DNA of 64,000 nucleotides from Mycolicibacterium phlei. GTDB lineage: Bacteria > Actinomycetota > Actinomycetes > Mycobacteriales > Mycobacteriaceae. The notes below the pieces were generated by a model. It was not told where the DNA came from and searched no databases. It worked only from the letters and a program-made list of their open reading frames with translations. The stretch lies in assembly GCF_001583415.1 (NCBI RefSeq), contig NZ_CP014475.1:868001-932000 (forward strand), in the 5' to 3' direction. This document shows, piece after piece, positions 1 through 8,951 of the stretch. Numbering within the stretch: position 1 is the first letter of the stretch; every line of letters begins with the position of its first letter. The translations under genes were made by a program, and so were the position numbers.

Positions 1-2240
1 TGTACCCGGCGACGGGCACCACCAAGGGCCAGGTGTTCGACTACTACGTCGGCATCGCCGAGGCGATGATCCCGCACATCGCGGGCCGCGCCGTCACGCG
101 CAAGCGCTGGCCCAACGGTGTCGAGGAGGCGTCGTTCTTCGAGAAGCAGCTCGCGTCGTCGGCGCCGGAGTGGCTGGACCGCGCATCGGTCACCCACCGG
201 TCCGGGACCACGACCTACCCGCTGATCGACACCGCCGAGGGACTGGCCTGGATCGCGCAGCAGGCGGCGCTGGAAGTGCATGTGCCGCAGTGGCGGTTCG
301 TCGGCGAGGGCGGGGAGCGCAAACCCGGGCCGGCCACCCGCATCGTGTTCGACCTCGACCCCGGCGAGGGCGTGACCTTCCGGCAGCTGTGCGAGGTGGC
401 CCACGAGGTGCGCGACCTGATCAGCGACATCGGGCTGACCACCTACCCGCTGACCAGCGGCAGCAAGGGCCTGCACCTGTATGTCCCGCTGGAGGAGCCG
501 ATCAGCTCGCGGGGTGCGTCGGTGCTGGCGCGCCGTGTCGCCCAGCAGCTCGAACAGACGATGCCCAAACAGGTCACCGCGACGATGACCAGGAGCCTGC
601 GCACCGGCAAGGTGTTCGTCGACTGGAGCCAGAACAGCGCCGCCAAGACCACCATCGCGCCGTATTCGCTTCGCGGACGCGAACATCCGACCGTCGCCGC
701 GCCCCGCACGTGGGACGAGATCGCCGATCCGAAGCTGCGCCACCTGCGCTTCGACGAGGTGCTCGAGCGGGTGCAGGAGATGGGCGACCTGCTGGCGCCG
801 CTGGACGAGACGGTCCCGGTGCCCGACCGGTTGACCGCCTACCGCAGCATGCGCGACGCGGCGAAAACCCCTGAGCCCGTTCCGGTCAAACCCCCGAAAC
901 CGGGGCAGGACAACCGGTTCGTCATCCAGGAGCACCACGCCCGCCGGCTGCACTACGACCTGCGTCTGGAACGCGACGGGGTGCTGGTCAGCTGGGCGGT
1001 GCCGAAGAACCTGCCCGACACCCCGTCGGTGAACCACCTCGCCGTGCATACCGAGGACCATCCGCTGGAATACCTGACCTTCCACGGCGAGATCCCCAAG
1101 GGCGAGTACGGCGGCGGCAGGATGATCATCTGGGACACCGGCACCTACGAGGCCGAGAAGTTCAACGACGTCCCGCCCGACAGCAAGCGCCAGGGCGGCG
1201 AGGTGATCATCACCCTGCACGGCTCGACGATCGACGGCCGCTACGCGCTGATCCAGACCGACGGCAAGAACTGGCTGGCGCACCGGATGAAGGAACAGCA
1301 GCGCCCGCACGCCGGCGACATCGCGCCGATGCTGTCCACCGAGGGATCGGTGGCGCGGCTCACCAGCAAGCAGTGGGCGTTCGAGGGCAAGTGGGACGGC
1401 TACCGGATGATCCTCGACGCCGACCACGGCACGCTGCGGCTGCGCTCGCGCAGCGGCCGCGACGTCACCGCCGAGTTCCCCCAATTCCAGGCCATCGCAG
1501 CCGATCTCGCCGACCATCACGTCATCCTCGACGGCGAGGCGGTCGCGCTCGACGAGTCCGGGGTGCCGAGCTTCGGCGAGATGCAGAACCGCGCCCGCTC
1601 CACCCGGGTCGAGTTCTGGGCGTTCGACATCCTGCACCTCGACGACCGGCCGCTGTTGCGCGCCAAGTACTCCGACCGGCGCAGGATCCTCGGGGCGCTG
1701 GCCGACGGCGGCGGGCTGATCGTGCCGGACCGACTGCCCGGCGACACCGGTGCCGACGCACTCGAGTACGCGCGCACGAAGCGCTGGGAGGGTGTGGTCG
1801 CCAAGAAGCTCGACTCGACGTATCAGCCGGGGCGACGGTCGAAGTCGTGGATCAAGGACAAGCTGTGGAACACCCAGGAGGTGGTGATCGGCGGCTGGCG
1901 CCGCGGCGAGGGCGGCCGCTCCACCGGGATCGGTGCGCTGATGCTGGGGGTCCCGGTCGACGGTGGACTGCAGTTCGTCGGCCGGGTGGGTACCGGGTTC
2001 ACCGACAAGGAGCTCGACAAGCTCAAGACGACGCTCGAACCGCTGCACACCGACGAGAGCCCGTTCCTCGACCCGCTGCCGCGCCAGGACGCCAGGGGCG
2101 TGACGTTCGTGCGGCCCGAGCTCGTCGGCGAGGTCCGCTACAGCGAACGCACCTCCGACAACCGGCTGCGCCAACCCAGTTGGCGGGGGCTGCGGCCGGA
2201 CAAATCACCCGACGAGGTCCGCTGGGAAGGCATGGGGTAA
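1..2240 (+). CDS. ligD: ATP-dependent DNA ligase LigD (5' truncated by window)
   Basis: Multifunctional ligase of non-homologous end joining, acting with Ku on double-strand breaks. Domain order matches mycobacterial LigD: polymerase/primase domain (DLDP metal-binding Asp pair about codons 107-109 counted from the GTG at 33), phosphoesterase domain (HHARRLHYD, His 301/302), then the ligase domain with motif I KWDGYR (Lys 453 as adenylation site) and a C-terminal OB fold. The frame is open from base 3 and reads YPATGTTKGQ before the GTG at 33, as in the M. tuberculosis protein, so the true start lies roughly 17-18 codons upstream of the window and GTG 33 is internal. The ku gene is expected just outside. 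uvrD1, whose product is reported to work with Ku, lies about 40 kb downstream. Confidence 0.97.
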   Translation, partial: YPATGTTKGQVFDYYVGIAEAMIPHIAGRAVTRKRWPNGVEEASFFEKQLASSAPEWLDRASVTHRSGTTTYPLIDTAEGLAWIAQQAALEVHVPQWRFVGEGGERKPGPATRIVFDLDPGEGVTFRQLCEVAHEVRDLISDIGLTTYPLTSGSKGLHLYVPLEEPISSRGASVLARRVAQQLEQTMPKQVTATMTRSLRTGKVFVDWSQNSAAKTTIAPYSLRGREHPTVAAPRTWDEIADPKLRHLRFDEVLERVQEMGDLLAPLDETVPVPDRLTAYRSMRDAAKTPEPVPVKPPKPGQDNRFVIQEHHARRLHYDLRLERDGVLVSWAVPKNLPDTPSVNHLAVHTEDHPLEYLTFHGEIPKGEYGGGRMIIWDTGTYEAEKFNDVPPDSKRQGGEVIITLHGSTIDGRYALIQTDGKNWLAHRMKEQQRPHAGDIAPMLSTEGSVARLTSKQWAFEGKWDGYRMILDADHGTLRLRSRSGRDVTAEFPQFQAIAADLADHHVILDGEAVALDESGVPSFGEMQNRARSTRVEFWAFDILHLDDRPLLRAKYSDRRRILGALADGGGLIVPDRLPGDTGADALEYARTKRWEGVVAKKLDSTYQPGRRSKSWIKDKLWNTQEVVIGGWRRGEGGRSTGIGALMLGVPVDGGLQFVGRVGTGFTDKELDKLKTTLEPLHTDESPFLDPLPRQDARGVTFVRPELVGEVRYSERTSDNRLRQPSWRGLRPDKSPDEVRWEGMG

Positions 2241-2250
2241 ACCAAAAGGC

Positions 2251-3303
2251 ATGAAGCGCATCCCCGTTGCCACCGTCGCGCTAGCACTGGCCGTGGGTGT
2301 GTCGGCGTGCGGCCCCGCCCCGCAGCCCGCACCGGCGCCGTCGGCCGCACCGACCACCACCGCAGACACGGAGACCAGCACCGCGGCGCCCACCCCGTCG
2401 GGCGCCCTGGCCCCGGCCGGGTTCGCCGACGTGGTGGAACGGCTCAGCCCCAGCGTGACCACGGTCCAGCGCCGCGACGGCCTGGGCAGCGCGGTGGTGC
2501 TGCGCGACGACATCGTGGTCACCAACGCCCACGTCGTCGGTGACGACCGCCGGGTCACCATCGAGTTCGCGGACGGCACCAGCTCACCGGGCGAGGTGCT
2601 GGCCACCGACACCGTGACCGACCTGGCGGTGGTGCGCACCGAACGCAAGAACCTGCCGGTCCCGGAGTACCGCACCGACCTGCCGAGGCCCGGCGAGATC
2701 GCGATCGCGATCGGCAGCCCGCTCGGGTTCTCCAACTCGGTGACCGTGGGCGTCGTGTCGGGCCTGCACCGCGACATTCCGGGCGCGGCCCCGCAGAGCG
2801 CGTCGCTGGTGGACCTGATCCAGACCGACGCGTCGATCTCCCCGGGCAACTCGGGCGGAGCGCTGCTGGACGTCGAGGGCCGGGTCATCGGGATCAACGA
2901 GGCCTACATCCCGCCCGACATGGGCGCGGTGTCAATCGGTTTCGCGATCCCGACGGCGACCGTGCTGGACGTGGCCGACCAGCTGCTGACGAAGGGCGAG
3001 GTCAGCCACCCGTACCTGGGGCTGTCGCTGAGCCCGATCAGCCCCTCGGTGCGCCGCCGGCTGGGGGTGCGCAGCGAGGAGGGTGCGCTGGTGCTCGCAC
3101 TGGACCGCGCCGCGCCCGCCGCGGCCGCGGGAGTCCGGCCCGGTGACGTCATCGTCGGCTTCGCCGGCGAGCGGATCGGCTCGGTGGAGGACCTGCTGTC
3201 CGCGCTGCGCAGGACCGCCCCCGGCTCACGCGAGCAGCTGGTGTTCGAGCGGGGCGGTCAGCGCCACGAGGTGACGGTCACCGTCGGTTCCCGCACCGGA
3301 TAA
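2251..3303 (+). CDS. HtrA/DegP-like trypsin-PDZ serine protease, lipoprotein
   Basis: 350-residue secreted serine protease. The N-terminus is a lipoprotein signal peptide with lipobox VSAC and Cys20 as the lipidation site, followed by a Pro/Ala/Thr-rich linker (21-55). The trypsin-like domain shows the triad His94 (TNAHVV), Asp124 (TDLAVV) and Ser201 (GNSGGA). One PDZ domain occupies about 253-345. It should act outside the membrane, degrading or chaperoning misfolded proteins. The ATG lies 10 bp after the ligD stop with AAAAGG as ribosome site, so co-transcription with ligD is possible but functionally unexplained. Family: HtrA-like PepA/PepD group of mycobacteria; the exact orthologue is not assigned. 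Confidence 0.88.
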   Translation: MKRIPVATVALALAVGVSACGPAPQPAPAPSAAPTTTADTETSTAAPTPSGALAPAGFADVVERLSPSVTTVQRRDGLGSAVVLRDDIVVTNAHVVGDDRRVTIEFADGTSSPGEVLATDTVTDLAVVRTERKNLPVPEYRTDLPRPGEIAIAIGSPLGFSNSVTVGVVSGLHRDIPGAAPQSASLVDLIQTDASISPGNSGGALLDVEGRVIGINEAYIPPDMGAVSIGFAIPTATVLDVADQLLTKGEVSHPYLGLSLSPISPSVRRRLGVRSEEGALVLALDRAAPAAAAGVRPGDVIVGFAGERIGSVEDLLSALRRTAPGSREQLVFERGGQRHEVTVTVGSRTG

Positions 3304-3328
3304 GGCGCCGGGTGCAAGGCTGTCCACC

Positions 3329-4126
3329 ATGGGCTTCGAGGACTACAACCAGCTGACGCTGACCCGCCGCGACAACGGCGTCCTGCTGATCACGCTGAAC
3401 CGGCCGGAGAAGTACAACGCCGCCGACGAGGAGATGCACACCGAGCTGGCCCGGATCTGGCGCGACGTCGCCGAGGACCCGCAGACCCGGGTCGCGGTGA
3501 TCACCGGTGCGGGCAAGGCGTTCTCGGCGGGCGGCGACCTGGCGATGGTCGAACGCATGGCCGGTGACTACGACCGCGTGTCGCACATGCTCGCCGAGAT
3601 GAGCGACCTGGTCTACAACATGATCAACTGCGAGAAGCCCATCGTCTCGGCCATCAACGGGGTGGCCGTCGGCGCCGGCACCGTGGCCGCGCTGCTCGCC
3701 GACGTCGCGATCGCCGCCGAGGACGCCCGCATCGGCGACGGCCACGTCAAACTCGGTGTCGCCGCGGGTGATCACGCCGCGATCATCTGGCCGCTGCTGG
3801 TCGGCATGGCCAAGGCCCGCTACTACCTGCTGACCGGCGAGATGATCACCGGCGTCGAGGCCGAGCGGATCGGCCTGGTGGCCAAGGCGCTGCCCCGCGA
3901 GCAGGTGCTCGACGAGGCGCTACGGGTCGCCGACGCGCTGGCCACCGGTGCGCAGCAGGCGATCCGGCTGACCAAACGCACCCTGAACAACTGGCTGCGC
4001 ACGATGGGCCCGACGTTCGACCAGTCCGCGGCCTACGAGATGCTGACCTTCCTCGGACCCGACGTCGTCGAGGGCTACACCGCGATCCGGGAGAAGCGCC
4101 CGCCGCGATTTCCCTCGGCCCGCTAG
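3329..4126 (+). CDS. Enoyl-CoA hydratase/isomerase (crotonase) family protein
   Basis: 265-residue crotonase fold. The first oxyanion-hole segment (FSAGGDLAM, 65-73) and the second (NGVAVGAGT, 110-118) are present. The first catalytic Glu of classical hydratases (PE in the PExxLG segment) is replaced by GH at 138-139, and the second is Asp148-His149. It therefore belongs to a subgroup that may not be a simple hydratase; acyl-CoA isomerisation or hydrolysis are alternatives. Starts at ATG 3329, 25 bp after the protease gene. Its stop shares CTAG with the stop of the convergent rnhA (4-bp overlap). Confidence 0.85.
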   Translation: MGFEDYNQLTLTRRDNGVLLITLNRPEKYNAADEEMHTELARIWRDVAEDPQTRVAVITGAGKAFSAGGDLAMVERMAGDYDRVSHMLAEMSDLVYNMINCEKPIVSAINGVAVGAGTVAALLADVAIAAEDARIGDGHVKLGVAAGDHAAIIWPLLVGMAKARYYLLTGEMITGVEAERIGLVAKALPREQVLDEALRVADALATGAQQAIRLTKRTLNNWLRTMGPTFDQSAAYEMLTFLGPDVVEGYTAIREKRPPRFPSAR

Positions 4127-4578
4127 CGCAGCGCCCCGTCCATCGCCTCCATCAGGCCCCGGGTGGCCAGCTGGTCGGCCAGCTCGTTGTCGGCCACCCC
4201 GGAGTGCCCGCGCACCCAGAACCACTCGACTTCGTGCCGGGCACAAGCCGATTGGAGGCGCTGCCACAGGTCGACGTTCTTCACCGGCTGCCGTGACGCG
4301 GTCATCCAGCCGTTGCGCTGCCAGCCGTGCACCCACTTGGTGATGCCGTTGCGCACGTAGGTGCTGTCGGTGTAAAGGTGCACCAGCACCGGCCGGGTCA
4401 GCGCCTCCAGCGCCATGATCGGCGCGGTCAGCTCCATCCGGTTGTTGCTGGTGTCGAGCTCACCGCCGTACAGCTCGCGCACGTGCGAGCGGTGCCGCAG
4501 CACCGCACCCCAGCCGCCGGGTCCCGGGTTCGGGCGGCAGCCGCCGTCGGTGTGGATGATGACGGGCTCCGAGCTCAC
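4123..4578 (-). CDS. rnhA: Ribonuclease HI, single-domain
   Basis: 151-residue E. coli-type RNase HI that cleaves the RNA strand of RNA-DNA hybrids. The four carboxylates are Asp11 (HTDGG), Glu49 (RMELT), Asp71 (YTDST) and Asp135 (NELAD), with His125 in the flexible loop; each is offset by exactly one from the E. coli numbers. The GTG start at 4578 follows the stop of the upstream VOC gene by 2 bp, so the two are probably translated together. M. tuberculosis relies on a bifunctional RNase H/phosphatase (Rv2228c). A separate RnhA close to ligD is the arrangement of fast growers such as M. smegmatis. Confidence 0.95.
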   Translation of the reverse strand: MSSEPVIIHTDGGCRPNPGPGGWGAVLRHRSHVRELYGGELDTSNNRMELTAPIMALEALTRPVLVHLYTDSTYVRNGITKWVHGWQRNGWMTASRQPVKNVDLWQRLQSACARHEVEWFWVRGHSGVADNELADQLATRGLMEAMDGALR

Positions 4579-4580
4579 GG

Positions 4581-5219
4581 TCAGAGGATAGGGGCGGAGA
4601 TCATCGCGGTGCGCACCGACATGCCGAAGTCGCGGTGCCGCAGCGTGGTGATCCGCCTGCCCGGCTGTACGGCGTCCTTCACCGGCGAGGTGCGGTCCCC
4701 GAAGCGCTCGGCGGTGGCGTCGATGTCGGCGACGACGTAGGTGATGCCCCACAGCGAGGCCGGTCCCTCCGCCCTGGTGTCCGGGGCGCCGACGGCCTCG
4801 ATGATCACCTCGCCGAACCGGAAGAACACCTGCCGGATCGGATGCCCCGCCAGCCGGCCCTCGCGTTCGCGGCGCGGCTCGACGCCGAGCGCGCGCAGCG
4901 CGGTGACGGTGCGGTCCAGGTCCGGCGACAGCACCACCACGTGATCGATCGACGTGACGCCGTTGGGATGCTCGGCCGGCGTCGGGGGCGGATCGTCCGA
5001 CGGGGAGGTCGCGATGCCGTCGACCTCGCCCAGCGAGGCGGGCACCCCGCGCAGCGACCAGCCCACGATGCCGTCACCGGACGCCGGTCCGGTCAGCCGG
5101 AGCCGCACCCCGCCGACCCGGCAGTCACCGTCGGCGTCGACGGTGAAACCGGCGTCCCGCCAGGCCTGCGCGGGATCGGCGATCTCGATCGAAGCGATGG
5201 TGACGGCCGCGGAGTCCAC
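4581..5219 (-). CDS. VOC (glyoxalase/bleomycin-resistance) superfamily protein
   Basis: 212 residues with two vicinal-oxygen-chelate type halves. The C-terminal half begins at [16 protein letters not shown] and ends in a typical last strand. The substrate cannot be inferred. The GTG at 5219 is the only reasonable in-frame start between the coding region and the divergent kinase promoter region. Its stop is 2 bp from the rnhA start, so the pair forms a small operon transcribed away from the kinase gene. Confidence 0.75.
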   Translation of the reverse strand: MDSAAVTIASIEIADPAQAWRDAGFTVDADGDCRVGGVRLRLTGPASGDGIVGWSLRGVPASLGEVDGIATSPSDDPPPTPAEHPNGVTSIDHVVVLSPDLDRTVTALRALGVEPRREREGRLAGHPIRQVFFRFGEVIIEAVGAPDTRAEGPASLWGITYVVADIDATAERFGDRTSPVKDAVQPGRRITTLRHRDFGMSVRTAMISAPIL

Positions 5220-5324
5220 CGCACGAGTATCGCTGACCAGCCACCTCGGTCCCGACCGGGATATGTGGTGGTCTTCCTGCGAATTCCATCTTTTCCGAAG
5301 ATGCGCTCGGTAGCGTTGATCGCC

Positions 5325-8180
5325 ATGGGCGGCGCTATCGCGTCTGAGCTGGCTCAGGCCGGGTTCGCCGACGCCGTCGAGGTCGGCCGCGGCGGCAGCG
5401 GGGTGGTCTACCGCTGCTACCAGACCTCGCTGCGCCGAAGCGTCGCGATCAAGGTGCTGGCCTCCGACCTCGACGAGGGCGACCGCGAACGGTTCCTGCG
5501 CGAGGGCGTGGCGATGGGTGCGCTGTCCGGGCACCCGAACATCGTCAACATCCTGCAGGTCGGCATGACCGAGACCAACCGGCCGTTCATCGTGATGCCG
5601 TACCACGCGGCGGGCTCGCTGGCCGAACGCGTACGCCGGGAAGGCCGCATCGGCTGGCCCGAGGCGCTCAAGATCGGCGTAAAGCTCTGCGGCGCACTGG
5701 AAACCGCGCACCGCGCCGACACCCTGCACCGCGACATCAAACCCGCCAACGTGCTCGTCAACGACTACGGCGAACCGCAGCTCAGTGACTTCGGCACCGC
5801 ACGGATCGCGGGCGGCTACCAGACCGTGACCGGATTCTTCACCGGCACACTGTCCTACACCGCGCCCGAGGTGCTCGCCGGGAACCCGCCGACGGTCGCG
5901 GCCGACGTCTACTCGCTCGGCGCCACCCTCTACGCGCTGATCGCGGGCAGCCCGCCGCACGAACGCCGCGCCGACGAGGATCTGATGGCCCATTATCTGC
6001 GGGTCACCGAGACCCCGGTGCCGGATCTGCGGCCTGCGGGCATCCCCGCCGACGTCTGTGCGGCGATCGAGAAGGCGATGGCCAAGGATCCCGGCGCCCG
6101 GTACGGGTCCGCGGCCGAGTTCGGCCGGGAGCTGCAGCTGGCGCAGCGCAGCAACGGCCTGCTCGCCGACTCGATGGCGCTCAGCGAGTCCGCCGTTCGC
6201 ACCGAACCGACCGGCAGCACCCAGGCGCTGCCGCTTAGCGAGGCCCCACCGCCGGTGCCACCGGTCCCGCCGCCGTTACCACCGCCGGCACCGCCGAAAC
6301 CGCAGGGCCGCAAGCGGATTCTGCTCGTCACCGGTGCGTTGATCGCGACCGTGCTGCTGGTCGCCTCCGGGGTGTTCGCGGTGATCGCGACGCGCGACTC
6401 CGCCACCCGGCCCGCCGCCGCCCCCGGCCCGTCGACGACGCCGGAGGCGCAGGCCGAGTGGCGCCCGATCACCGACGCCCGCGCCGCCGTCGCCGCCACC
6501 GAGGCCGACGGCACCATCTGGGTGTTCGGCGGCCGCGAACCCGACGGCCGCGTCAGCGGCGCCCACGAGGGCTTCGACCCGGCGATCGAGAGCTGGAAGA
6601 GCGGTGACCCGCTGCCCGTCCCCGTCCAGCACGCGATGGCGGTGACCTGGCAGGACACCCCGGTCGTGCTCGGCGGGTGGCGCACCCAGGGCAGCGGCGA
6701 CCGGATCGCCACCGACCAGGTGTGGCGGGTGGTCAACAGCCGTTGGGTGGCACTGCCCCCGCTGATGCAGCCCCGCGCGGCGGAAGCCGCCGGCGTCGTC
6801 GGTGACCGCATCGTGGTCACCGGTGGCGTCGACGCCGCCGGGAACCCACTGACCAGCACCGAGATCTTCGACGGCACCTCGTGGCGGCCCGGCGCACCGA
6901 TCCCGACCGCCCGCCGGATGCCCGGCGCGGCGTCCGACGGTGCGCTGCTCTACGTCGTCGGCGGCAGCGACGGCAGCACCGAACTGGCGACCGTTCAGGC
7001 CTACGACCCGGCCACCGACAGCTGGACCACGCTGCCCGAGATCCCCGGCCGCCGAAGCGATGTCGGGGTGACCATCACCGACGGCAGGCTGGTCGTCGTC
7101 GGCGGGCTGGCCGGCGGGCAGGCGCTGAAGAGCGTCGTGGCCCTGGACCTGGCGACGCAGTCCTGGAACGGGCTGCCGGACCTGCGCACCGCGCGCCACG
7201 GCGCCGCGGTCGCCGGTGTCGGCAAGACCGTGTACGCGATCGGCGGCGCCACCGGCCCCGGCGACACCCAGATCACCGCGTCCGCCGAGGCGCTGCGGCT
7301 CGCGGCCCGCCGCCCGCAGCCGGCGCCGGAGTGGCGGGTGCTGCCCGACGCCCCCAGCGCCCGGCTGATGACGGCGTGGGCGGTGCTCGGCGACGAGATC
7401 TGGATCGCCGGCGGCATGCGCGAGGGCGAGACGCTGGACCTGGTGCAGAGCTACCACACCGCGACCGGCACCTGGCAGGACCGCCCGCCGCTGCCGGTGC
7501 CGCTGCACCACGCCACCGCCACCACCTACCGCGACGAGATGGTCGTCGTCGGCGGCGCCACCGACAGCCTGTCGGAGGCCTCGGACAAGGTCTTCGTCCT
7601 CCGCGACGGCCGGTGGCAGGAGCTGCCCCCGCTGCGCCATCCCCGCGCCGCACCCGCGGCCGCCGTGGTCGGCGACAAGCTGGTGGTGGTCGGCGGGCAG
7701 AACAACCGCGAACTCGTCGCCACCACAGAGGTTTTCGACGGCCGGGAGTGGTCGGAGGCGGCGGCCGTCCCCACGCCCCGCGAGCATCTGGCGGCGGTGT
7801 CGGACGGCACCTACGTCTACACCGTCGGCGGGCGGCTGCTGTCCGCCGACGAGAACTCCGCCGCCTTCGAGCGGTTCGACCCGGTGTCGGGCAACTGGGA
7901 CCGGCTGCCCGCCCTGCCCACCCCGCGCGGCAGCTACGGCGCCGCCTACCTCGACGGCCGGATCGTCGTGGTGGGCGGGGAGGAGCCCACCCGCGTGCTG
8001 CCGACGGTGGAGATGTACGACATCGCCTCCGGCAAGTGGCGCACCGTCGCGCCGCTGAACACCCCGGTGCACGGGCAGGTGGTGGCCGCGGTCGGGCAGA
8101 CGGTGTACTGCATCGGCGGCGCCGACCGGCCCACCCACGAGGGCGCGGTCGCCGACGTCGAGGCGCTCGACTTCACCTGA
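5325..8180 (+). CDS. Transmembrane Ser/Thr protein kinase with twelve extracellular Kelch repeats
   Basis: 951-residue receptor kinase. Cytoplasmic Hanks-type kinase: GRGGSGVVY loop (21-29), Lys43, HRDIKPAN with catalytic Asp137, DFG Asp155, APEVL. A Pro-rich juxtamembrane stretch (308-326) leads to one membrane helix (about 331-356). The exported part (380-951) consists of twelve Kelch blades, each with a VxGG core. Blades 1-6 and 7-12 align segment by segment, and each set opens with an EWR...DA strand, so this is a duplicated six-bladed propeller pair. A ligand-sensing role is inferred. An upstream in-frame ATG at 5301 exists, but the kinase N-terminus fits 5325, and a TAGCGT -10 element (5311-5316) would place the mRNA start about 2 nt before it. 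It faces a convergent FHA-HTH gene 1 bp away. Confidence 0.92.
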   Translation: MGGAIASELAQAGFADAVEVGRGGSGVVYRCYQTSLRRSVAIKVLASDLDEGDRERFLREGVAMGALSGHPNIVNILQVGMTETNRPFIVMPYHAAGSLAERVRREGRIGWPEALKIGVKLCGALETAHRADTLHRDIKPANVLVNDYGEPQLSDFGTARIAGGYQTVTGFFTGTLSYTAPEVLAGNPPTVAADVYSLGATLYALIAGSPPHERRADEDLMAHYLRVTETPVPDLRPAGIPADVCAAIEKAMAKDPGARYGSAAEFGRELQLAQRSNGLLADSMALSESAVRTEPTGSTQALPLSEAPPPVPPVPPPLPPPAPPKPQGRKRILLVTGALIATVLLVASGVFAVIATRDSATRPAAAPGPSTTPEAQAEWRPITDARAAVAATEADGTIWVFGGREPDGRVSGAHEGFDPAIESWKSGDPLPVPVQHAMAVTWQDTPVVLGGWRTQGSGDRIATDQVWRVVNSRWVALPPLMQPRAAEAAGVVGDRIVVTGGVDAAGNPLTSTEIFDGTSWRPGAPIPTARRMPGAASDGALLYVVGGSDGSTELATVQAYDPATDSWTTLPEIPGRRSDVGVTITDGRLVVVGGLAGGQALKSVVALDLATQSWNGLPDLRTARHGAAVAGVGKTVYAIGGATGPGDTQITASAEALRLAARRPQPAPEWRVLPDAPSARLMTAWAVLGDEIWIAGGMREGETLDLVQSYHTATGTWQDRPPLPVPLHHATATTYRDEMVVVGGATDSLSEASDKVFVLRDGRWQELPPLRHPRAAPAAAVVGDKLVVVGGQNNRELVATTEVFDGREWSEAAAVPTPREHLAAVSDGTYVYTVGGRLLSADENSAAFERFDPVSGNWDRLPALPTPRGSYGAAYLDGRIVVVGGEEPTRVLPTVEMYDIASGKWRTVAPLNTPVHGQVVAAVGQTVYCIGGADRPTHEGAVADVEALDFT

Positions 8181-8181
8181 G

Positions 8182-8793
8182 CTAGGTGGCGCGCAGTTGC
8201 GCCAGCGTCACCGCGCCGCGGCGCAGCGCCTCGTTGGCCAGCCGGACCCGCCGGTCACCCTCGGCGGGCACCGCGAACTTGTCGTAGAGGTTCTGCAGGT
8301 GCTGTTTGACCGCGGCCTCGGTGACGAACAGCTCGCCCGCCATCCGCTTGACCGAGGCGGGCTCGGGAAACGGGTCGTCGGACACCAGCGGGCGGCACAG
8401 CGCCACCAGCACGTCGACCTCGCGGCGGGTCAGCCGCGGCGGCGCCTCGACCGGCTGCGCGGTCACCGTCTCCTCGTCAAGCCTGCCGTCGCCGGTGTCG
8501 CGCACCTCCCAGAAGATCAACCGCGACCGGCCCACCCGCACCTCGTCACCGGAGCGCAGCACCCGTTCGGTGGTGATCCGCTCACCGTTGAGATAAGTCC
8601 CGTTACGGCTGCCCAGATCGCGGATGGACCAGGCGAATCCGAGATTCTCCAGCACCGCGTGCAGCCGGGACACGGTCTCGTCGTGCTCGAGTGACACCGC
8701 GTTGGTGGTGGCCTTGCCGAGCGTCACCCGTTGTCCGGTCAGCGGAATCAGCTCGCGCCCTGACGGTCGCGAAACTTCCAGGTGCGACGACAT
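8182..8793 (-). CDS. FHA-domain protein with C-terminal helix-turn-helix
   Basis: 203 residues. An FHA domain (about 18-95; core VSRLHAVLE, LGSRNGTYLNGE) binds phosphothreonine. After a short linker, residues about 120-195 resemble a LuxR/GerE-like winged or tetra-helical HTH (LTRREVDVLVALC, then AVKQHLQNLYDKF). A phospho-dependent DNA-binding regulator is the natural inference, and the adjacent convergent Ser/Thr kinase is the obvious candidate upstream partner. Start ATG 8793 is preceded by a strong GAGGAGG ribosome site. FHA plus HTH in one chain is known in a few actinobacterial regulators such as the EmbR type, but the order there is different. Confidence 0.88.
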   Translation of the reverse strand: MSSHLEVSRPSGRELIPLTGQRVTLGKATTNAVSLEHDETVSRLHAVLENLGFAWSIRDLGSRNGTYLNGERITTERVLRSGDEVRVGRSRLIFWEVRDTGDGRLDEETVTAQPVEAPPRLTRREVDVLVALCRPLVSDDPFPEPASVKRMAGELFVTEAAVKQHLQNLYDKFAVPAEGDRRVRLANEALRRGAVTLAQLRAT

Positions 8794-8951
8794 CGGACCT
8801 CCTCTGGGGCAATTCTGGACCAGACGGGGCACTCGTGACCGGCGAACGACCGGCCGAATTGCATTCATTCTCAAGGCGTCAGGTAAGCATCCGGCGGTTT
8901 TCTGTGAAAGTCCTATGAGTGCCCTGTCCGTCACCGCGTTCAGCGGCAACA

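Noticed and set aside
33..2240. GTG 33 as true start of ligD
   Set aside because: Conserved LigD residues (YPATGTTKG) are encoded in frame upstream to the window edge.
4635..5324. N-terminal extension of the kinase frame to 4635
   Set aside because: It would overlap the opposite-strand VOC gene entirely and lacks homologous features; kinase domain similarity begins right after ATG 5325.
6276..8138. 620-codon open frame antisense to the Kelch kinase
   Set aside because: His/Gly/Arg-rich composition typical of the complement of high-GC coding sequence; the sense frame has clear kinase and Kelch motifs.
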